NCBI GenBank assembly: GCA_910585645.1 | Contig: CAJUFP010000060.1 | Span: 1-29,872, forward strand | DNA length: 29,872 nucleotides | Origin: an uncultured Hungatella sp. | GTDB lineage: Bacteria; Bacillota; Clostridia; Lachnospirales; Lachnospiraceae | Direction: 5' to 3' | In this document: positions 24,164 to 29,872 of the stretch, one piece after another | Position numbering within the stretch: the first letter of the stretch is position 1 | Layout of the letters: each line of letters begins with the position of its first letter | Program-made: the position numbers and the translations under genes | The notes under the pieces: generated by a model | Database searches by the model: none | Told to the model about the DNA's origin: nothing | The model's input: only the letters and a program-made list of their open reading frames with translations

Positions 24164-24886
24164 ATGAACACTGCACTGATACTGGCGGGAGGAACGGATC
24201 CACGTTTTCAGATGGATATACCGAAGCAATTTGTCAATGTGAACAACCGTCCGATTATTGTATACACACTGGAAATCTTTCAGAATCACCCGGATATTGA
24301 CGAGATCATCGTCAGCTGCGTGGAGGGATGGCAGGAGATGGTCCGGGTGTATGGGAGTCAGTTTAATATCACCAAGCTGAAGGCCATCATACCCGGAGGC
24401 AGGGACGCCCAGGAATCCACATACCGGGGACTGAAACTTCTGTGCAGCCGGATGGGGAAGGGGGATATGGTGGTTATTCACGATGCCATACGGCCCATGG
24501 TGTCAGAAAAAGTGATAACCAGAAGCATGCAGATGTGCCGGAAAAAGGGGATGGGTGTGGCGGCCACCTGCATCATGGACACGATTATGCACTCCTGGGA
24601 CGGGCAGGAGGGATATAAGAGCATTAACCGCTATGAGATTATGAAGGTTCAGACCCCCCAGTCCTTTGACTTCGGACTGATCTGGGAGATTCACAACCGC
24701 GCCATTGAGAGAAATTGCGTGGGGGCATGGGATAACAGCTCCCTTCTGACCAATTTAGGGGAGAAAGTGTATTTTTCCAAAGGTTCCAGCCTGAATATGA
24801 AGATAAACACCGTGGAGGATGTGGAGATGTTCAGAGCACTTTACCGGATGAAGCATCCGGAGGAGGCCGTGGAGAAGAAAGGGTAA
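24164..24886 (+). CDS. IspD/TarI-like cytidylyltransferase, copy 1
   Basis: A 240-aa nucleotidyltransferase of the IspD/TarI family, which joins CTP and a polyol or sugar phosphate to form a CDP-alcohol. Seen: ALILAGGTDPRFQMDIPKQF (signature loop plus the PKQ lysine), RPIIVYTLEIFQNHPDIDEI, GGRDAQESTYRGL, VVIHDAIRPMV, and MKVQTPQSFD, the family's 'TPQ' motif. The loop is 'GGTDPRF' rather than the usual 'GxGxRM', so specificity may differ. ATG 24164 has GGAGGAGAGG upstream; an extended frame from 24071 overlaps the previous gene and is not preferred. In a glycan locus this suggests CDP-alditol synthesis rather than isoprenoid synthesis. Confidence 0.88.
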   Translation: MNTALILAGGTDPRFQMDIPKQFVNVNNRPIIVYTLEIFQNHPDIDEIIVSCVEGWQEMVRVYGSQFNITKLKAIIPGGRDAQESTYRGLKLLCSRMGKGDMVVIHDAIRPMVSEKVITRSMQMCRKKGMGVAATCIMDTIMHSWDGQEGYKSINRYEIMKVQTPQSFDFGLIWEIHNRAIERNCVGAWDNSSLLTNLGEKVYFSKGSSLNMKINTVEDVEMFRALYRMKHPEEAVEKKG

Positions 24887-24928
24887 AAGCGAAGAAGCAG
24901 TGTATGGATGTACAAAGGAGAGATTGGA

Positions 24929-25675
24929 ATGACGATAGCCCTGATTCTGGCAGGCGGCCATGGGAGCCGGACGCAGCAGGATGTGCCGAAGCAGTTTATG
25001 AATGTGTATGAGAAACCGCTGATCATCTATACCCTGGAGAATTTTGAGCGTCATCCGGATATTGACGGGATTGCGGTGGTCTGTCTTGCCGGGTGGCATG
25101 AGATCCTGAAAGCTTACGGCAGGCAGTATGGGATCCGAAAGCTTAAGTGGGTGGTGGACGGCGGCAGCGACGGGCAGGAGTCCACCCGGAGAGGGATAGA
25201 GGCCCTGAAAGACGTCTGCGGGGAGGAGGATATTGTGATGGTTCATGATGGGATCCGCCCATTTCTCCTTCCGGAGATAATCAGCGACGCCGTCTCTGTG
25301 TGCCGCAGATGGGGGTCCGGGCTTAGCGCGGTCCGGTGCCAGGAAACCATCGTGAGGACAAAAGACGGGGTGCAGGGCCATGAGAGTATTGACCGCCAGG
25401 AGATTATGCGGGTTCAGACGCCCCAGGCGTATACGTACGGAAGGGCTGCGCGGGCCTTTGAGGAGGCGAAGCGGCGCGGGATTCAGGGTGAGGTGTACAT
25501 CAATACCCTGATGCTCCGCCTGGGAGAGAAGGTGTACTTTTCCAAGGGCACGGAGAAGAACGTGAAGATTACCACCATGGACGACCTGGAAGTGTTTAAG
25601 GCCCTTCTTGGCACGGTGAGGGAGGACTGGGTTAAGGGGAAACGGGATGAACGGACACATGCAGATTTACTTTGA
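24929..25675 (+). CDS. IspD/TarI-like cytidylyltransferase, copy 2
   Basis: A 248-aa paralog of the preceding gene, same motif order: ALILAGGHGSRTQQDVPKQF (closer to the classical G-x-G-x-R loop), PLIIYTLENFERHPDIDGI, GGSDGQESTRRGIEAL, IVMVHDGIRPFLL, and MRVQTPQAYTYG. ATG 24929 lies about eight bases from AAAGGAG; a frame extended to 24908 would put the ATG upstream of this site. The end of the gene overlaps the start of the DUF4422 gene by 29 bp. Two tandem cytidylyltransferases imply two CDP-linked substrates or a heteromer; sequence identity between them is moderate (my visual estimate), so the duplication is not recent. Confidence 0.88.
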   Translation: MTIALILAGGHGSRTQQDVPKQFMNVYEKPLIIYTLENFERHPDIDGIAVVCLAGWHEILKAYGRQYGIRKLKWVVDGGSDGQESTRRGIEALKDVCGEEDIVMVHDGIRPFLLPEIISDAVSVCRRWGSGLSAVRCQETIVRTKDGVQGHESIDRQEIMRVQTPQAYTYGRAARAFEEAKRRGIQGEVYINTLMLRLGEKVYFSKGTEKNVKITTMDDLEVFKALLGTVREDWVKGKRDERTHADLL

Positions 25676-26762
25676 AGGCCATATTGCCGTCTACGGAGCC
25701 GGTACGGTGGCTGTCAGCGTTTACACGGCTGTCCGGTGGCTGTTTAAAAACTGCACAGTCGTATACTTTATTGTCACCCGCAAGGAGGGAAACCCGGAAG
25801 CAATCGACGGCATTCCGGTAGTGTCGCTGGATGAATTTGAGAGAACATCCGGGAGAGACCATATGAAGATCGTTGTGGCCGTCCCGGAGAACTATCATCC
25901 AGACATCAGGGAGACGCTGGAGAAAAGAGGGCTGAGAGAGTATTTCTGCGTTGATTCCGGCAGCGAATCGATCCTTATGGAGGAATACTTTAAGACGGCG
26001 GATGAATTTTTGCCCCTCTCCCTGTTCGGCCCAAAGAGAGGGAAAGGGGCGGAGTATCCATGGAACCTTCTCACCGTGTACATGGTCAGGTTCCACAGAG
26101 ACAGGAACCTGCGAAGTCCCTGTGAGTATCCCCCATGGATTTGCCCGATCCAGGCGGGGGCAGCGCTGACGAATATGTCCATTGCGGACATTCGGGATAA
26201 CACCGGGGATCACATATCGGAGAAAAACGGGAATTACAGTGAGCTGACGGCTCTCTACTGGATCTGGAAAAACAGGGGATATGTGGAAAATGGAAGCGAT
26301 TATCTGGGGTTGTTTCATTACCGCCGGATTCTGGATATGGGGGAGACGGATCTGTGCCGTTTACGGGAAATGGGCATCGACGTTATCCTGCCCTATCCCA
26401 CCATCCACCTGCCATCTATCAAAGAGCAGCACAGGCGCTACGTGAGGGAGAGTGACTGGAATGCCATGATTTCGGCTCTGGAGGAGCTGGAGCCGGAGTA
26501 CGCCGGGGCCATGCCCTATATCTTTTCCCGGCCGTACTTCTACAACTACAACATGTTTATAGCCAGGAGGGAGATTTTCTGCAGGTTCTGCGGCTGGCTG
26601 TTTCCGATTCTTTTGCGGACAGAGGAGCTGAGCGTGCCAAGAGGGTGGGAGCGGGCGGACCGCTATATGGGATATCTGGGGGAGAATCTGACGACCCTGT
26701 ATTTCATGTACCACAAACGTGATCTGAAGATTGCCCACACCGGACGGCGGATGCTTGTATAG
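25647..26762 (+). CDS. Rossmann-like domain fused to DUF4422 glycosyltransferase
   Basis: A 371-aa protein. Residues 8-110 are the small Rossmann module (HIAVYGAGTVAVSVYTAV, FIVTRKEGNPEAIDGIPVVS, KIVVAVPENYHPDI). The rest is the DUF4422 domain of capsular polysaccharide loci: NGNYSELTALYWIWKNRG, YLGLFHYRRILDM, IDVILPYPTIHLPSI, FYNYNMFIARREIFCRFC and AHTGRRMLV. DUF4422 proteins are thought to be glycosyltransferases. The ATG lies 29 bp inside the previous gene, indicating tight translational coupling. The next gene begins 27 bp after its stop. Confidence 0.88.
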   Translation: MNGHMQIYFEGHIAVYGAGTVAVSVYTAVRWLFKNCTVVYFIVTRKEGNPEAIDGIPVVSLDEFERTSGRDHMKIVVAVPENYHPDIRETLEKRGLREYFCVDSGSESILMEEYFKTADEFLPLSLFGPKRGKGAEYPWNLLTVYMVRFHRDRNLRSPCEYPPWICPIQAGAALTNMSIADIRDNTGDHISEKNGNYSELTALYWIWKNRGYVENGSDYLGLFHYRRILDMGETDLCRLREMGIDVILPYPTIHLPSIKEQHRRYVRESDWNAMISALEELEPEYAGAMPYIFSRPYFYNYNMFIARREIFCRFCGWLFPILLRTEELSVPRGWERADRYMGYLGENLTTLYFMYHKRDLKIAHTGRRMLV

Positions 26763-26789
26763 TCCGGGGCCTTCACGAAGGGAGAGAAC

Positions 26790-27833
26790 ATGACAAAATA
26801 TGAGGAGGAGCTTCACGGCTGGCTGAGCCGGGAGAGGCTGTGGCAGGATCTGGAGGGAAAGACCGTCATGGTCACAGGGGCGTCGGGAATGGTGGGAAAA
26901 TGCCTGACCGACCTTTTTATGATGCGCCGCAGGATCAGGGTGATCGCCGTAAGCCGAAATGAGAGGAGGGCCAGGGAACGGTTTTCTGCCTGGCGGGGTG
27001 ATGCGCGTTTTCGGTATGTGTCCTGCGATGTCAATAGCGCCATACCTGAATGCGGTCCCGTGGATTATATAATCCACGGAGCCAGCCATACACATCCCAG
27101 GCTGTATGCAGGCGATCCCATAGGAACCATCGCTGCCAATGTGTTCGGAACCCGAAATTTGCTGGATTATGGGATCTCTCACGGTATGAGGCGGTTTTGC
27201 TTTGTATCGTCGGTGGAGATCTACGGGGAAAACAGGGGGGACAGGGAAAGATTTGACGAGTCGTATATGGGGTATCTTGACTGCAATACTCTGCGGGCCG
27301 GCTATCCTGAGAGCAAACGGCTTGGGGAGTCTCTGTGCAGCGCCTACAGGGAGGCGTACGGGACGGAATACGTTATACCGAGGCTGAGCCGGGTCTATGG
27401 GCCGACCATGCTTGAATCGGATTCAAAGGCTGTCTCCCAGTTTATCAGGAGGGCGGCAAAAGGGGAGAACATTGTGCTTAAAAGTGACGGAACTCCCCGG
27501 TACTCCTATACGTTTGTCACGGACGCGGCAGCCGGGATCGTCTGGACCTTGGCTGTGGGAAGACCCGGAGAGGCGTACAATGTGGTGGACCAAGAGTCTG
27601 ACATGACGCTGGGAGAGCTGGCTGAAAGGCTGGCTCACATTGCCGGAAGCCGGGTGGTCTTTGAGAGGCCGGAGGAGACGGAGCGAAAAGGGTATTCGGC
27701 TGCCACAAAAGCTTTGATGAGCGGGGATAAACTGGCCCGTATAGGGTGGAAAGCCAGAGTCCATATGGAGGAAGGGCTTTTCCACACAGTTGAGCAGCTG
27801 AAAAATAACGGGTTTCAGACAGCCGGAGAGTGA
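26790..27833 (+). CDS. NAD-dependent epimerase/dehydratase (extended SDR)
   Basis: A 347-aa extended short-chain dehydrogenase/reductase. The NAD(P) loop is VMVTGASGMVG (G30, G33, G36). VDYIIHGASHTHPRL follows, then FVSSVEIYGENR and the catalytic YPESK (Y172, K176), preceded by the S140/S141 region; SRVYGPTMLESDSKAVSQFI and VTDAAAGIVWTL complete the substrate lobe. Family members epimerise, dehydrate or reduce nucleotide-activated sugars. Next to two cytidylyltransferases a CDP-sugar or CDP-alditol substrate is likely, in the manner of the CDP-mannitol pathway of pneumococcal serotype 35A, where an IspD-type enzyme works with an SDR. A perfect 22-bp palindrome lies inside the gene at 27058-27079. 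Confidence 0.9.
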   Translation: MTKYEEELHGWLSRERLWQDLEGKTVMVTGASGMVGKCLTDLFMMRRRIRVIAVSRNERRARERFSAWRGDARFRYVSCDVNSAIPECGPVDYIIHGASHTHPRLYAGDPIGTIAANVFGTRNLLDYGISHGMRRFCFVSSVEIYGENRGDRERFDESYMGYLDCNTLRAGYPESKRLGESLCSAYREAYGTEYVIPRLSRVYGPTMLESDSKAVSQFIRRAAKGENIVLKSDGTPRYSYTFVTDAAAGIVWTLAVGRPGEAYNVVDQESDMTLGELAERLAHIAGSRVVFERPEETERKGYSAATKALMSGDKLARIGWKARVHMEEGLFHTVEQLKNNGFQTAGE

Positions 27834-27875
27834 TCGGGTAAAAGATGTGCAGAGCCACAGAGAGGAGGTAAGGTT

Positions 27876-29543
27876 TTGAGAGGAAGGGTGAAATGGGCAG
27901 CGGTGTGGATGCTGTCTGCTTTTATGTTATTTGTCTGCTTTCCGGTGACAATGTCCGCAGAAGAGACGGAGTCCGGAAGGGAATCGAAGCAGGAAGTGTC
28001 CGTGAGGGAATCGGAACGGGAAGTATTCGGAAAGGAAACGGAGCGGGAAGTGTCCGGGCCGGCAGCCGTGGAAAAGGAGGCAAAGGAGCCGGACCGGGAA
28101 CAGGGAGACATGCAGGAGAGTCGGGCAGATAAACCGGATAAAGCGGAAGAGGAAACGTATCCGGCCGGGCCGGTTCAGAGCCGGCCAAAGGGGGAGGAAA
28201 GAGAGGATATGCAGGAAGGCCGGCCGGAAGACAGGGATAAGGCAGAAGAGGCCGGCGGGGAGAGCGGGGCAGGAGCGGCAGGAAAAGCGGAAAAGGCCGT
28301 GCAGGAACCTACCGGGGCCGGTCCGGACGTGGCGAAAGGAGAAAATCGAGGGGCTGAGCCGGGGCAGCATCAACCCATGGGAGATGCTGGGGAGAGAGGG
28401 GATGTGTTCCAGGTTCTTCTGCCTGTGGATACCAGCCATGCTTTTGATTTTATTATGGACCCGCAGCAGCTGATCGCGAAGACAGAGGCCGCAGCCTATG
28501 GAGGCAGTCTGTTTGAGGAGGGAGCCACTTTATTTTTCAGGAGGTCTGACGGAAAATCCGAGACCGAGTACAGCAGTTACAGCGATGAGGTCAGAATCAT
28601 CAATGCAGGGACATCTGCAGTGAATGTAAGCCTCAGCGCTTACGTTTCACCGGAGTCTGTGGAGGGGATTTTTCTGACCGATGATCCGGATTTTACAGAC
28701 GACAGAGATCCGAGCCTTTATCTGGCGCTGACGGACGGGGAGAATATAGTACCTGTTGACAGCGAACATGGGGCGTGTATGGATATATGGATGGACGGAA
28801 GCCGGGATGGAGAGGTTAATATGTGTTCGTTTCGGCTGACCGGCGCAGTCAACAGGGATGGGGACTGGTCCGAAGCAGCCGGCATAGCGCCGGAGATCAC
28901 CGTGACATGGACGGTAACTGCAGATGAGCAGGCGACTCCGGCGGATGAGAGGATTCTGCCGGATGACGGAGATTGGAAGGCAGATAACGAGGCTGCAGAG
29001 GACACAGACGCCGCGAGAAATATGGGAGTGACAGAGAGCGGCAGCGGAGCGGAGCCGGTCCCGGCAGAGAGCGACGGTGTCAATCTTGCGGGGGAAAACG
29101 TGACGGGGAGTGAGGCCGCAGAAGAAAGCGCAAATCCGGCAAAGAGGGAAAGTGAATGGGAAAGCGCAGATTCAGGTGCGGATTCAACGGAGAATATAGA
29201 TGCAGAAGGCGGAGAAAATCAGCCGGTGAGTTCCGGTGAAATGGTGGGAGAAAGTCAGTCGGGTAGTTCTGGCGAAGTGGTGGGAGAAAGTCAGTCAGGT
29301 AGTTCTGGTGAAACGGTGAAGGAAAACCAGTCGGAAAGTTTCCGAGAAACAGTGGAAGAGAATCAGTCAAAGAGTTCCGGAGAGAAGACAGGGGAAGATT
29401 TGTCGGAGAGTTCTGATGAAAAGGATGGTGATAATCTGTCAAAATTTACAAATATAGAAGTAAATGAAAGCCTAAAAGAAGGAGAGTGGGCAAAAGAAGA
29501 GGAGAAACTGCCAGAGGGGGAGAGTATGCCAGAAGATAGATGA
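27876..29543 (+). CDS. Secreted surface protein B with acidic repeats (paralog of protein A core)
   Basis: A 555-aa exported protein opening with TTG; AGGAGGT lies a few bases upstream. Signal peptide MRGRVKWAAVWMLSAFMLFV ends near TMSA. Residues 30-175 are disordered, E/G/R/P-rich. Residues about 177-352 repeat the core of surface protein A: FDFIMDPQQLIAKTEAAAYG, ATLFF, SLYLALTDGEN, CSFRLTGAVNRDGDWSE, PEITVTWTV. Residues about 353-555 are disordered and acidic, with six 12-aa repeats. No LPXTG, no hydrophobic C-terminus, no wall-binding module. It is probably released or retained by charge and glycan. It terminates the cluster, which opens with its paralog. Confidence 0.8.
   Translation: MRGRVKWAAVWMLSAFMLFVCFPVTMSAEETESGRESKQEVSVRESEREVFGKETEREVSGPAAVEKEAKEPDREQGDMQESRADKPDKAEEETYPAGPVQSRPKGEEREDMQEGRPEDRDKAEEAGGESGAGAAGKAEKAVQEPTGAGPDVAKGENRGAEPGQHQPMGDAGERGDVFQVLLPVDTSHAFDFIMDPQQLIAKTEAAAYGGSLFEEGATLFFRRSDGKSETEYSSYSDEVRIINAGTSAVNVSLSAYVSPESVEGIFLTDDPDFTDDRDPSLYLALTDGENIVPVDSEHGACMDIWMDGSRDGEVNMCSFRLTGAVNRDGDWSEAAGIAPEITVTWTVTADEQATPADERILPDDGDWKADNEAAEDTDAARNMGVTESGSGAEPVPAESDGVNLAGENVTGSEAAEESANPAKRESEWESADSGADSTENIDAEGGENQPVSSGEMVGESQSGSSGEVVGESQSGSSGETVKENQSESFRETVEENQSKSSGEKTGEDLSESSDEKDGDNLSKFTNIEVNESLKEGEWAKEEEKLPEGESMPEDR
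27978..28058 (+). repeat. Three 27-bp tandem repeats in surface gene B
   Basis: Three imperfect 9-codon units: RESKQEVSV, RESEREVFG, KETEREVSG (residues 35-61). They sit just after the signal peptide and conserve the E and V positions. Confidence 0.75.
29220..29447 (+). repeat. Six 36-bp tandem repeats in surface gene B
   Basis: Residues 449-524 fall into a 12-aa period with the pattern QSGSSGEVVGES: QPVSSGEMVGES, QSGSSGEVVGES, QSGSSGETVKEN, QSESFRETVEEN, QSKSSGEKTGED and LSESSDEKDGDN, then a decayed start of the next. Divergence grows toward the C-terminus. A serine-rich acidic repeat of this kind is a plausible O-glycan carrier or size-variable spacer. Confidence 0.85.
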
Positions 29544-29711
29544 AAAGGTAATTAAAGCCGTTGCCAGATTTGACGTAGCCAGCAATTATGTATGGCTCTT
29601 ACAGAATCCCGTTATCATGTCCAAACGAGGAAAGAGCTGCGTGTATGAGATATTTTAATCTGGCAGGGTTATGCGTATGCAGAGTTACAGCAATGGTTGA
29701 TTGAGGAATAG
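29533..29711 (+). pseudogene. Possible degraded coding remnant
   Basis: One frame reads KIDEKVIKAVARFDVASNYV and on to VYEIF, ending TAA at 29656-29658. The next frame carries on from 29649 with DILIWQGYAYAELQQWLIEE to TAG at 29709-29711. Both stretches look like real protein, but neither has a start codon with a ribosome binding site, and a frameshift near 29650 would join them. I do not recognise the family. It occupies the gap before the terminal repeat. Confidence 0.3.
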
Positions 29712-29740
29712 GGACAGAAGATAGAGGGAGATTTACTTTT

Positions 29741-29872
29741 TAGCCCTCTAACCTGGATAGACCGGAACTTTAAGATCGTCATATTAGGTGTATTGTTGAG
29801 TGAGCAATGGGCGGAGGAGTCGTGATGCCAGGGAGGGAAGGGAGGCTGTGTGCCGTTCGGGTTCAGATATGC
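29741..29872 (-). repeat. Right copy of window-bracketing inverted repeat
   Basis: The reverse complement of this segment resembles 144-275; 29792-29872 matches 144-224 with about nine differences. It is cut by the end of the window, so the hairpin-forming remainder lies outside. A small inverted repeat (TAGAGGG 29722-29728, CCCTCTA 29744-29750) sits at the inner edge of the element and has no T-tract. Confidence 0.8.

Noticed and set aside
27927..28439. Minus-strand frame of 170 codons opposite surface gene B
   Set aside because: Pro/Arg/Phe-rich reverse reading of a Glu/Arg/Gly-rich repeat; no start signal and no family pattern.
29220..29447. Regularly spaced repeats considered as a CRISPR array
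   Set aside because: The repeats are contiguous 36-bp coding units with no unique spacers and an open reading frame throughout.

Overview
The window looks like a chromosomal segment from a Lachnospiraceae-type gut Clostridium. It has strong AGGAGG-type ribosome binding sites, Firmicutes-style promoters, a Gram-positive LexA/DinR box, and gene families (DUF2200, YolD-like, FrhB/FdhB-C plus pyruvyl transferase pairs, DUF4422) typical of that family. The assignment is by recognition only; no search was run.

Region 1 (about 1-9230) is GC-rich, housekeeping-like and stress-related. It starts with a dispersed hairpin repeat, followed by a DUF2200 gene, a MATE exporter divergent from a LysR regulator, an SOS-promoter-driven Y-family DNA polymerase with a YolD-like partner, a putative lipoprotein, a YtcJ-type amidohydrolase and a conserved hypothetical gene on the minus strand. 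A small orphan promoter and terminator follow.

Region 2 (about 9237-21020) is visibly more AT-rich. A divergent XRE repressor with a palindrome-rich control region faces a 59-aa ORF and then a long rightward array: a CDP-glycerol-transferase-like protein with an in-frame amber stop, a small membrane-anchored protein, a secreted surface protein, a strong intergenic hairpin, two consecutive [FrhB/FdhB-like + polysaccharide pyruvyl transferase] modules, a small Rossmann-like protein, a fused Rossmann-glycosyltransferase and a fused RgpF-Rossmann protein.

Region 3 (about 21063-29543) returns to GC-rich codon use but continues the same cluster with very short gaps. It holds a Rossmann-HAD protein, a GT4 glycosyltransferase, two tandem IspD/TarI-like cytidylyltransferases, a Rossmann-DUF4422 protein, an extended SDR, and a second secreted protein whose core is homologous to the first surface protein and is flanked by acidic repeats.

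My main proposal is that 9719-29543 is one co-regulated surface-glycoconjugate locus. Two paralogous secreted proteins bracket a set of cytoplasmic glycan enzymes that probably make and transfer a CDP-alditol and pyruvylated glycan. No flippase, polymerase, ABC exporter or initiating phosphoglycosyltransferase is present, so the glycan is either exported by machinery elsewhere or attached to the secreted proteins. Five or six proteins share a small Rossmann domain fused to different enzymes. The whole segment is bracketed by diverged, inverted copies (about 132 bp) of a repeat lying exactly at the two ends of the window.
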